64,000 nucleotides of DNA, from assembly GCA_023078555.1 (NCBI GenBank), contig CM041204.1, positions 5,486,430 through 5,550,429 of the forward strand, written 5' to 3'. The notes under the pieces were generated by a model that saw only the letters and a list, made by a program, of their open reading frames with translations, did not search any database and was not told where the DNA came from. Positions within the stretch are counted from its first letter, which is position 1, and each line of letters begins with the position of its first letter. Shown here one piece after another: positions 34,601 to 45,019 of the stretch. Made by a program: the position numbers and the translations under genes. The stretch is from Ulva prolifera. Taxonomy: Eukaryota; Chlorophyta; Ulvophyceae; Ulvales; Ulvaceae.

Positions 34601-35840
34601 ACAGCCCCGACACCGCCCCCGGGCCATGCAGAGCACAGCAGCACATCTGTCGAGACGTCACCGTCTACGGCCAGGCTTGCCTGCGAGGGGAGTGTGCTGG
34701 CGAGAATGCCTCCACAAGCTGAAGCCTCGCTGGAGGACAAGGCACTTCACCGCATGCGAGTGCAGGTGCTGGCCCAGCAGAGCAAGCGCGCAAGGCAGGG
34801 GGGCAGCTTCTCGCTGCAGCGCCAGGCTGAGGACAAGGCCCTGAAAGACTTCTGGGACCCTCGAGCACGTACATCTCACCTCACCCACTCCTCCTGCTGC
34901 AGTCTGCTCCATCACTGGAGAGACTGTGCAGACTGCCCGGCCAAGCGGTATACACGCACACGGGAGGTCTTCCCTGGTTGGCAGCTGCGCTTGCGTGACC
35001 GTCCATCACGGTGCAGGTGAGAAGATCGTGGTGCTGAACGCCGAGCATCGCGGGGGGGAACTCGTGATCGATGAGAGGGTGCAGGTCAGGGCTCGGCGGC
35101 AGCGGGCAGGCCTGCGCCCCGCCTCGGCACCCCTGGCCGCCGCTCCACAGGCGGTCGCCAAGACAGCCGCCAAAAGCAGCCCAGCGGTGCGCATGCAACT
35201 CCATGCCGCTCAGGCGCATGCGCTGTGTTGTGCTGGCGCTTGTGCAGCACGCCGCCCGCCAGTTCCCCCCATTCACCCTGCGGACACGGTGATACGCAGC
35301 TGCACCACTGCAGCCTGGCGGGGCTCACTCGGCCTAGCTGTGGCCACGTCGGCAGTAACACACGCACTTGTGGTGCCCCACACACACCGCCAGCGCTGAC
35401 TGCAGGTGCCTCCCCAGCAAGCCGTGTGCCAGCGCTACCAGAATCCGGACTTGTGGCTTCTCGACGCAACGGGTGCAAAAGCAGATGCGGTGCGCTCGTG
35501 GGTGACCCGGGAGGCCCGGGGTCGGCGGCAAAACGGAGGGCCTGATTCTGCAGTAAGGCCACCCCAACAGCCAAGACAGCTGGTGACGGCTGCAGTGCGG
35601 CAGCGAAGTGAAATGCTCCACAACAAGTACAAACCCTGCTATCATCCCCTGGCCAGCCGGGCAGTTAGGGGACACATGCTGTCGGCTCGGGCGGTGACAG
35701 CAGGGCCCGTTCTTGCTGCTGGGGCACAGCAAGGGCTGGCTCTACCAGTGACGAGCAGCAACGACTCTGCCTCGGCGCTGCACCGGCTGTACCGTGTACA
35801 GCAGCGACGGCTGCAGCAGGGGCCGTGTGACCGTGAATGA
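31669..35840 (+). CDS. Low-complexity protein with RPxSAP-like motifs, exon structure partly resolved
   Basis: Well-linked 3' exons are 34489-34868, 35017-35186 and 35406-35840. An exon ending at a phase-1 donor near 32690 joins 32776 onward, reading YIDAPVRLEVLGPDGGRL. Exons between about 32960 and 34488 are unresolved. The protein is Ser/Pro/Ala/His-rich and repeats short basic motifs: RRVLSAPA, SRPASAV, RPHTAPSA, RRRPCTAP and LRPASAP. A folded-looking piece EKIVVLNAEHRGGELVIDER sits near residue 330 from the end. Similar RPxTAP-type motifs are frequent in algal flagellar-associated proteins, but I find no named domain. The start is uncertain; an acceptor-like GTGCAG precedes 31811. Confidence 0.42.
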
Positions 35841-36249
35841 ATATGCCGAGGTCTGTTCATGTCATGAACATACACAGGAGATACTTTTCACTCCGTTTGT
35901 CACATGACGCACACTGATTACGAGGTTATATCTGGATACAAGCACATTCAGCCTAAATGATATGGCCAGGCATTACAAAACTGCAATCGATACATTCCTC
36001 TCCACCAGCACACCTAGGACTGCAAAATAGGAGCGCAGCCACTTGACGGGTGATCACCTCAAATGCTGCGGGGCTTCCCTCAAAATGGGCCAACAAGAAA
36101 GCTGACTGCATCAAACGGATAATCACAGAACATGTGGACTGTGGTCAGTGCAACACGAGCGCAGTCACTATACAAAAGCTGCGGGTACTGAAAGCTTGGA
36201 CCATGGAAATCCCCACCAGCATTCACACTGAGTGTCCAGGAGCGCCAGC
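35841..36249. other. Convergent intergenic region
   Basis: Shared 3' flank of the RPxSAP protein gene and the TMEM205-like gene; no coding feature seen. Confidence 0.4.
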
Positions 36250-37173
36250 CTAGAAGGCACCTTGCAAGAGCGTTGCCAGCCACACGCAGTGTGCCAAAGA
36301 TGCTGCGAGGTTGCCCAGGTTGGCCAGGCTGGAGAGGCCGTGGAGTTTGCCAAACTGCTTCATCAGGGCTGCCCTCTCGTCCTTCTTGTCGCCAGGGTTT
36401 GGTCCATTCTCGAGCGCATACCTCTCAAACATGCAGGCTGTGGCCGCGGGCTCCATGAAAATGAGGTTGGACACTGATGTGACAAGGCCTAAGATGAGTA
36501 CATTGTTCACGTACGGCGTTGCAATGGCAGCCAGGGGGCCGAGTGTCGTGGAGGCGAGGAGGATGGCCCCGCAGACCGTGGTCACACCAAAGTATCTGCA
36601 GCAATGCGCCACGTGATCTCAGTCATGACTCGATCGCAATAAAAAGGCGGTGCTCAAGGTTGACCAAAGGACACGCCGAGTGGGATGCAAATCCAGAACG
36701 AATGTGTGCCATGTGGCAGAAGATCTCTAGCCAATTAGCTCATGGGAGCCTGATGCAGGGAAAAGTACCAGTGCTGCGGTGCACACGATTGACTGACATG
36801 ATCAACAAGCACCCATGAGGACATACAGTGGAAAGAGCTTGGCCTGAAGCTTGCCAAAGGTTTGGCGGGGCAGGTTCTTGAACATCGTGATTCCCGCAAA
36901 GAATGTCGTCCAGATATTCACCCCCAGCCACGTGCCTGCTGCAGCCAAATGTAGCGAGAGAGCTGGGACGCCCGGTAGAAACTTGCCTCCCACAATTGCA
37001 GCTGCGACTGTCCCGAGGATCACTGCTGCACGGAAGAAGCCCTTGTTGACAATGGACGGTTCAACGATCTTCCCCATACTGTCACTGGTGGTGCTTGCGC
37101 CTGCTGCAACTGGACTGGAATTGCCGGTTGGCTTGGAGGCCAGCTGTGGTGAAGCACTCTGCATGCCACACAC
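36250..37173 (-). CDS. TMEM205-like (DUF4149) membrane protein
   Basis: Two exons on the minus strand, 37173-36827 and 36595-36250, joined in phase with donor GTATGT; 230 residues. After about 30 Ser/Thr/Pro-rich residues there are four hydrophobic helices. The family pattern is clear: HLAAAGTWLGVNIWTTFFAG, then MFKNLPRQTFGKLQAKLFPL, and near the end FGKLHGLSSLANLGNLAA with a hydrophilic loop MFERYALENGPNPGD before it. Animal TMEM205 is linked to secretion and cisplatin resistance; plant members are of unknown function. The start could be 37173 or the next Met, and an upstream exon is possible. Confidence 0.85.
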
Positions 37174-38013
37174 GCCTTGACGCGATGTCCCAAAACAGCA
37201 TCAGACGTGAAACACATCCGCCGCAGAGGTAGTCTTTGTTTCGATCTCTATACTTCACGTTCATTCACTGTCCGACTTGCTTTGTTGTGTCCAGTACGCA
37301 TCAATTGGCAGCCACGGATCCGTACCTGGCGCATCATGGCTGGGGCTGAGAACTTGACACGTTGGCAAGCGGCACTGCACCTGCATGGCGTGCAATATCA
37401 AACGGAGCCAATCTTATGGTGAAATCGAAGGAGCCGCAAATACCGTCAATCTGCGTACCGCAGAAGCGCACACAGTGAGCTCATCGCGAGGACAGAAGGC
37501 AGCAACGCACGGGGTCGCAATCGCTCGCGGAGCTGTGTTGGTGAGCATGTACATTCTACAGTATGCTGCTGGGGCCAGCCGTCTGTGATAGAAATGTGAT
37601 CGCGGAGCTTCACGAAGTATGTGGTCACGAGACTGCGGTACGGGATAAGGAATTGCAGATGTACACAAGGGGAACTACATCAGACAGCCGCCCTGCAATG
37701 TTATTGTAACAGGCGTTGTTTACGTTGGCACGTCATGTCCGGTGATCTTTGCCATGGCCCTGTGACCTGCACCAGGAGCCCCAGCATGCAAGTTGCTTGT
37801 AGACACACGTATGTCCCGGAAAGCGGGTAAGGCCAATCAACGGAGTAAGCCACGGGTACTAAGTTCCATGAATGCATGCCCGATGTGGAGGGGACATTGA
37901 CGATGAGTGCTTCGCGGGAAATGTCCTTGTGTCTCGCTAGGTGGCGTGACGCTTGCGCTTCAGAACGGCGATCAGAGCACAAATTTCCCAGAATTCGATG
38001 ACATCAACTGGAG
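37174..38013. promoter_or_regulatory. Region between TMEM205-like and MAT1 genes; probably holds missing MAT1 5' exons
   Basis: The two genes diverge here. MAT1 normally begins with a RING finger that is not in the exons I could link, so its first exons should be in this interval. I searched for the CPxC and CGH cysteine pairs and found nothing convincing. Confidence 0.3.
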
Positions 38014-38937
38014 TCAATGGACCCTGATGTACAGAAAGAGCTTAAAATACGTCGCCGGTTAGAAAACATGTGCGGCATCCTCTGCTTGCGTCGGGCCCGT
38101 CGTTGCTCCTCTTGGCGTCACAGCCACCCAACGCTGCAGTTTCAACAAGCTTAGCTCGGAGTTCCCTGACAAGAAGTCATACGATGATTACTTGGAGGCG
38201 AGGGAAACCTACAGTGCGATCTTGTTGAGCATGCATGTGCATCACACCAGTTCCTGCCCCGACCAACAAGCATGTATGTCTTCAGTTCTCAACTTGCTAT
38301 TCGGGGACGAAATCGCTGAGACAGAGGCCAAGATTGCGGAGTATCAGCGCGTGAATGGCGAAAGCATTGCAAGGAACCGAGCAGCCAAGGTGTGCAGCGC
38401 TTCTGCAAGCAGGCGAAAGAAGAGAGGTTGCCGGATCCTACTTCGGAGCCACTGATCAGGCCTTGCTATCAATGCCTTCGTTGTATGCAGGCAGGTCAAC
38501 AAGGGTCTGCAAATGCGGGGGCAACTGTCGCTGCCACAGCGCCAGCAGCGCCTTCTGTTGCTCAGGCGCCAGTCTCATACACCCCAAGCATGGCGCCTCC
38601 CGTGGCAGGCTCAGCGCAGCTTCCTGTGCCAAGCGGGAAGTTCACAGAGCTGCCCGACGGCACGATCAAAATGACACACCCCGGTATGTGCTGCCAAGGC
38701 CACGTGCTCTCACCTGCCCGTTGCGATCCCCTCTTTGGAGCTGGCTCACACAGTTGTAGGGACGCTGTAGCACATACGGCGTGCGCAGTGCTCCAGCATG
38801 TGCAGTGACCAGGCTGAAATGGGTGGTGGCTGCCTGCAGAGTGGCCTTCTGCCAAGGCCGTGGCAGCCGCCAGCGGCTGGAGCAGCAGAGATGCTTTGAT
38901 CAAGTCGTTTCAGGATTCGACGGCGTTCTGGCTGTAG
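38014..38937 (+). CDS. MAT1: MAT1, assembly subunit of the CDK-activating kinase (TFIIH), 5' part missing
   Basis: Linked exons: from about 38014 to 38069, 38140-38213, 38286 to about 38389, then 38491-38683 and 38840-38937. The text MDPDVQKELKIRRRLEN, then IFNKLSSEFPDKKSYDDYLE and NLLFGDEIAETEAKIAEYQ, follows the segment just after the RING finger in MAT1 proteins. The end, ASGWSSRDALIKSFQDSTAF, matches the hydrophobic C-terminus that holds cyclin H and CDK7. MAT1 stabilises CAK and tethers it to TFIIH in the nucleus. The junction between 38389 and 38491 is not settled: direct read-through gives a basic 20-residue tail, so an exon may be missed. The RING domain was not found. Confidence 0.78.
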
Positions 38938-39500
38938 CATGCGTTCGATGGAAACCCCCTGTGGAGCACGCTGCGACATGTGTGTTGCCTTTGGAACAGT
39001 TTCACATGAGTGCATATGCACTAGATAACACAGAATTCACACAATTTCACCTTTGGTGGTACTGTAATGCATCTACCATGCGGCAGTGCTGCAGTACTAT
39101 CCGTGTTCGTCACCCTGACCTGCAGTCTATACTACCTACCAGCGTAAGCATGTGCTTGAACAAGAGTTACGCCGTTCACACCGATTACCCATCTCGCCCT
39201 ATGCCCTCGACGACGATTGCGGCTTCACATCCCACTGGCAGCGCACGGTCCGTACGTCACCACGTGTCATTGCCTATATTGCATGCATCCGCCCGTCGCA
39301 TGTTGCTGCATGCCACAAAGACCGTAGGCCATCGACGCTCCGGGCCTTCACAAGCCCAGAGAGACCGTGGCGGCCACGCCGACCCTGCAACCGGCACCGC
39401 CACACTCCGGGCCACATGCAGGCTGCGCTGGGCAGCCAGCCAGGGCGCCCTCCTATCACAGCACCCGGCGCGCCGGCCACGCTGGCACGAGCACGCGGCG
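38938..39500. other. Convergent intergenic region
   Basis: 3' flanks of MAT1 and the ABCF gene, 563 nt; open frames on both strands are short and unremarkable. Confidence 0.4.
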
Positions 39501-42500
39501 TCAGCGGGCGCGGAGGCGCTTCTTGTAGTCGTCGAAGGTGCCGTGGAAGACGGTGATGGTGCCGCCCTCGCACATCCAGAGCTCGTCCATCGTTGCCTCG
39601 ATGAGCGTCTGGTCGTGCGACACCATGAGCACGCCGCCCTTGTATGCGTTGAGGCCCTCGATCAGCGCGTCCACCGCGTCCATGTCCAAGTGGTTCGACG
39701 GCTCATCCAGCAGCAGCACGTGCGGCTGCTTGAACGTCACCTGCAGCAACACCACCACACTCTCGCGCCCTGACCAGCAACCACCGCGGCAGATAGGAAC
39801 CGCATGCAAGGCCGTGGTGGCGGGGGTGTGGAGGAGGGGTGCATACCTTGGCAAAGGCGACACGGCCCTTCTGGCCTCCGGACAGGGTGTACCTGCACGG
39901 CCAGCCCACTCCTGATGCAGCACGCAGGGCGATCACTGCGCAGCAGAGTGCCGCATGCATGCATATACGCCATCGCAAGATCCAGAGCTAACCCGGCCTC
40001 TGCCATCCCACAGACATCTTGCCCGAAAACTGCCCCATCAGAATGGGTTGTGTCATGTGGCAATACAGATCAAGGAGGCTGTTGGCGGTGAGTACGGACG
40101 CATGCAGTGGGAGGGAGGGGGAGGGGGCAGCGCACATGGGCTGCATGGCGAGGTCGCCGGAGATGCCAAAGTTGCTGAGGTGGGAGCGTAGGCGCTCATC
40201 CTTCTCGTTCTTGAACTCACGCGTGAAGTACTGCAGGGGCGAGAGGTGCAGCGCCAGGCCGTCCATGTGGTGCTGGCTGTACGTCGCCATGCGCACAGCG
40301 CTGTTGCGGCTGATGTGGCCCGCCACCGCCTCGAGGCCCCCCGAGATGAGGTTCAGCAGCGTCGACTTTCCGATGCCTGCACACGAGGCCCGCCCTCGCT
40401 CGCAAGCCACAGCAGCGGCACGGTCGCACAGCTGTTGATCGAGCACACACAGCCACGTGTGCATCGGAAGCTCATCGGCACGCACTCCAGCGCAGCTGCC
40501 CGGTGAGACCAGGGGCTATAGGAGGTATGCATGCTACGAGGCTGTCTCGACCTGTGAATGCTGAAACAGCTAGGTGCGCAGCACGAGTGCCAGGATGTGC
40601 CCCACATGCCACTGCAGGCTCCTACGGGCGTGGCCAGTGGGGGCGGGGGGCGCACCGTTGGGTCCGACGATGGCGGCTCGGGTCTCGAGCGCGATTCCGA
40701 AGGAGAGGTTGTGGAAGAGGGTGGGTCCGCCGGGGTAGTTGAAGGAGACGTCGGTGAAGCCGACAGCGTCCTGCGTGATGGAGGCGTCTGGGAAGGGGAA
40801 GTTGAAGACGTACTCGGGGTCGCGGTCCATCATCTGGACGTCCCCGAGACGCTCGATCGCCTTGATGCGCGACTGCACCAGCGCCGCCCGCTTCGCGTTG
40901 AACCGGAACTTGTCCACGAACGACTGCATGTGCTTCTTCTTCGCGTCCAGCGCCTCCGCGCGCTTTGCCTCGTTCCGCAGCTTCTGCACAGCACCGCACC
41001 GTCTGCTGCCCGGCTGGTGCGCGGCGGCGGGGTCCCCACGCCGCCGCTCGGACATGGCCACCAGACAGGCGCGATTACAACGCGGACGGGCTTGCACGCT
41101 CGGCACGCAGCCTCGGTGCAACTGCCCGAGGTGCTGCAGGCTGTTTTGCGGAGGCTGGTGCACAGGTGGGCACAGCTGGAGGGCAGCGAGGGCGGCGGCG
41201 TGATGCGCTGGCAGTGCAGCGGCTGCACAGGGCGGGCGCGGCGGGGAGCGGACCTCGTTGAGGGTCTTGACGAAGTTGTTGTACGTGCCGCGGTAGCACG
41301 TGAGGGTTCGGCTGTGCAGGTGGATGATGTCTGTGCACACGGCGTTCAGAAACTCGCGCGCGTGCGACACCAGCAGCACGGTGCGCGGCCACCGCAGCAG
41401 GTAGTCCTCCAGCCACAGCACAGCGTGCAGGTCGAGGTGGTTGGTGGGCTCGTCAAGGAGAAGGATGTCCGGCTCGACAAACAGCGCCCGCGCCAGCGAC
41501 ACCCGCATGCGCCAGCCTGCACCCACGCCCCACCCTCACCTCATCGCTGCCGTCCAGCCGCTCGCGCTTGCGGAGCGAGATGCGCCACCCCCTGCTGGGA
41601 AAGAGTGTCAGCTGTTGAAGCTGGGATGCATATGCAGTATCCTCAAGCAGCAGCTGCCACTGTACATGGCACTTGCTTAGGCTCGTTGGGTATGCTGTGC
41701 AGAACTGTGATGTTCTGTATGCTTTGTCGTGGTGAGAACTCGAGGGCTTCACAGAGTCCGCAGCCTGACATCGGACTCTGCTCGTGGCCTGCCACACTAC
41801 GCCAGTTCCCCGCTTCGACCACAGACGCAACATGACTCGGCTCAGCCACGTTGCGTGGCTATGGTGCCGAGCGGGCAGGAGCCGCGCAAGCGACAGGCTG
41901 CGGTCGGCGGCACACCTCCGGAGAACGTCTTGGTGGCGCGCTGCTGCATGGCGGAGTCGAAGGAGAGGCCGGCGAGGATTGAGGCCGCCTTGGACACGGC
42001 CTGCTCCGCGCCGATCTCCTGCAGGCGGCCGCTGACGACCTGCAGCCGCTCCGCCGCCGCCGTCGTGCCCGCCTCGGACCCCCCCGCCTTCCCGGCGGCT
42101 GCGTCCAGCGACGCCAGCAGCTCCGCCTCCTCTGCCAGCAGCTCGCTCCGCTCCACATCGCACTCCAGCACCGCCTGCACAGCAACGACCGTCACGCCGA
42201 GAGCACCGTCAGCCGAGACCGTCTTCCGCCCCCCCACAGCGCCGCAAGCCAGGGCCACATGTGCACTGTCATTGCGGCCATGGCACACATGGAATGGCCC
42301 CAGTATCCCGCGTGCGAGGCGGCGCTGTTGGTGCCAGGGCTGGCGGGCTGGAGTGCATGGGCCGCGAGGCCGGGTTGGCACGCATGCAGCAGACCGCAGC
42401 GCTGGGCAGCTGCCTGGCAACCGCGTTCCATGCTGGCAGTGCGCAGGTGAGGGGTGTGCCGCAGGAGGCGGGCAGGCGGGACGCACCTGCAGCACGGCCG

Positions 42501-44100
42501 TGTCGTCGCCGACGACCTCCTGCTCCACGTGCAGCACCTCCGCATGCTGCGGCATGCCCTTGATCTCCCCTGCTGCCAACGCCCGCAGAAACGTTGTCTT
42601 GCCTGCAGCACGCCGTGTCGTGACACACCATTGCGCCGGTGTCGGCAGGCTTGCAGGGCACTCTCCACTACAACCGCACCGCACCAAAGACACCTGAGCT
42701 CCGGTGTGGCTACATTCACAGCGAAAACGTTCTTCATTTCCGCAGATCGCGCAGGCAGTGCATGGACCGGGCCATCTGCGGAGGTGATGGCTGGTTGGTC
42801 CCATCCAAGCGCGGGGCATGCTGAGGCCGGCACAGGCGTGCTGCTCCCGAAGCCGCTGGCAGGAGGAGGGGGCACACCGGTGCCATTGCGGCCGACGAGG
42901 CCGTATCGGCGGCCGTGCGCCAGCATCAGCTCCGAGTCCTCCACGAGGTTCTTGCCTCCGTTGGTGACATTGATCTGCTCCAGAAAGACGTCCTTGATGA
43001 CACCCCCGCCCCTGCACCCCCGCACGTGGTCAACACGCCGCTGCCGGCCACCGTGACCGCACCAGCTCCTGGCATGCCACACCATGCATGAAAGGTGGCG
43101 TGTCCTGGGTCGGATGCTCCTGGCCACTTGCAGCTTTGTCCATCACAGGAGCAGAAGGAACAGGCGGGCTCGATGACCGCTGTGAGCCTGATGTGGCAGC
43201 ACCTCGGCCTCGTTGCGCTAAGGCATGAGTTGCAATGAAGGCGCACTGGTTGCGTCTAATGGTGGGCTTGCTGCCCTGCAGATGCCCCATGACCTCTGCT
43301 GCAGCGGCCTCCGCCGCAGCTTGTGCCTTCTTGATGTCCCTCTCGGCCCGCTTCGCCGCCTTCAGTGTGTCCTTGTCGTTCATCACTGACAGATCAGGGC
43401 CGCTGTCGAAACGAGACTGGATCATAGTGCGAGGGTCCTTCTTCGTAACAAATGCATCCAGTGTGTCGCCACCGCCCATTGCTTGTGGTCCTCCTTGGAG
43501 CTTCTGCGGGCCGACATCTACTTTGTTACTGTCCCCAACTACACATGACCAATTATTGCGAAGCTGCAAGTCGCTGCGGTCTGGTTTGCAAGCCAATCAC
43601 TGGGCCGACTGCACACATCTCGCAACGGCTTGACATAGGCCAAAATCAGACAACAGCCTATGGAGAGGGAAACTGACCTTGCAGTTTAGTGGCAAGGGCT
43701 TTGCATAGTTCCTCTGCTTGATCGTCACCGTCGCAGAACCCCCCAGACACCTGCATCGCGATACCCGTACTGCAGTGTGCTGTGACTGCTTCACAGAACA
43801 TGGCCCGGCATTGCCTGGACAGGTATATTGAGTTTCAAAGCATGTACCAGATGTACAATTCAATCAATTGACGCCACGATGTGTGATCGACAGTAACAAG
43901 CCTGCAACAGGGACGGGCACCAGCATCATGCCCACGGAATCGAAAATTCCTTCCCCGTCCTTCCCGTACTCGAAGCCATCATCCTCGAGCACATTGACTA
44001 TGTACTCCAGAATATCTTCATCGACGTCCGCTGCCTGGCCCAGAACTTCCTGGACGCTAGCCCTGACGGGAGCCATTCCCGATCTATGGAGGTATCGCAA
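39501..44100 (-). CDS. ABCF3/GCN20-like soluble ATPase with two ABC domains
   Basis: Eleven exons on the minus strand: 44100-43921, 43750-43678, 43538-43247, 43011-42878, 42602-42487, 42174-41916, 41516-41254, 40983-40656, 40376-40136, 39892-39847, 39740-39501, all in phase, 723 residues (animal ABCF3 is about 709). The N-terminus VDEDILEYIVNVLEDDGFEY matches the helical domain unique to ABCF3/GCN20. NBD1: GRNGTGKTT, signature TFSGGWRMR, ILLLDEPTNHLD and VSHAREF. NBD2: GPNGIGKST, TLSGGQKGR, VLLLDEPSNHLD and VSHDQTL. There are no membrane segments. GCN20-type proteins act at the ribosome with GCN1 to activate eIF2-alpha kinase GCN2. Start may be Met at 44100 or 44076. Confidence 0.95.
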
Positions 44101-45019
44101 AGAAACTCACAGCGATCCCACCAACGCAGCAGAAGCCATGCACCAATATATAGCTGTGTATGAACAAGACAGGGAACAGTTACTCCGGGTGCCGATCACG
44201 GCGTGAAAGAGTAGGCGCGATGCTACACATTGACTTGGACGCGGTGGAGGCAACATGCACAAACGGGTTTGCGTTTCATTCATTCGTCATTGTTCTTTTG
44301 CAGATCTCTTATTGTGCTACAGCTGTCCATGTCGACTGTAGTCACGCTCAGTTGCTCCGTGTTGCGGCCATGGCTGGAGGTGGTCTCGCGTCACTCGCTG
44401 GCATCAACGTTGGAAACGTGAGCAGACTTCCTCCGGCAGATGCACGCTGCAACAACGATCTGCAACCATCAATGGTGTGCTGCATGTCACCTTCAGCATC
44501 CATCGCGATCCTCCATCTAATTTTTTGCCAGGCTTGTGCACAGCAGCCATCGAAACGTCGTCTTATCTCACGAGATACAGCCTGGTGCACCATGGTGATT
44601 CGCAGGGATGACTTGCAAACTTATGGCAGCAGCGCGATAGCCCTCCACGAATAAACATGCATGCTATTGGCCTACTGCACACAACGTTGCCTCGCGTTCT
44701 GTCTGGGGTCTGAGGCTGGACAGCTCTCGGTGGAATCATGAACCCCGTGAACAGCATGTGCTGACTCATCAGACACAGAGACCTGCGATAGGCCTGCACG
44801 CGGTCGCATGTAGCAGTAGATCACCGTTAAGTGATTCCTCAGCACGCTGATCAAGACATTCTGTTAACCTGGATTGGCCACTGCGAGTGGATGAACGTGT
44901 CCAAACAACCTGCGTGTACGACCTGTAATGACAGTGATTTCGCAGACCGGCTATCACGTTGGCGTTGACATCTGACAATCACGCCAAAACTACAGAGTGG
45001 ATTTTTAAGAGGGACAGAC
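44101..45019. promoter_or_regulatory. Divergent promoter region between ABCF3-like and isovaleryl-CoA dehydrogenase genes
   Basis: 919 nt between two diverging start codons. A possible tiny first exon (ATG at 44370 reading MAGGGLASLAGINVGN, then a GTGAGC donor) is the only coding hint, and no partner exon was found. Confidence 0.35.

Noticed and set aside
38390-38397. GTGTGCAG as an eight-base intron in MAT1
   Set aside because: Far too short to be spliced, even though it would open a longer frame; left as an unresolved junction.
40558-41835. A 425-codon plus-strand open frame
   Set aside because: Mirror of the ABCF3-like exons on the other strand; repeats of Val-Glu-Asp and Gly-Gly come from the complement of real codons.
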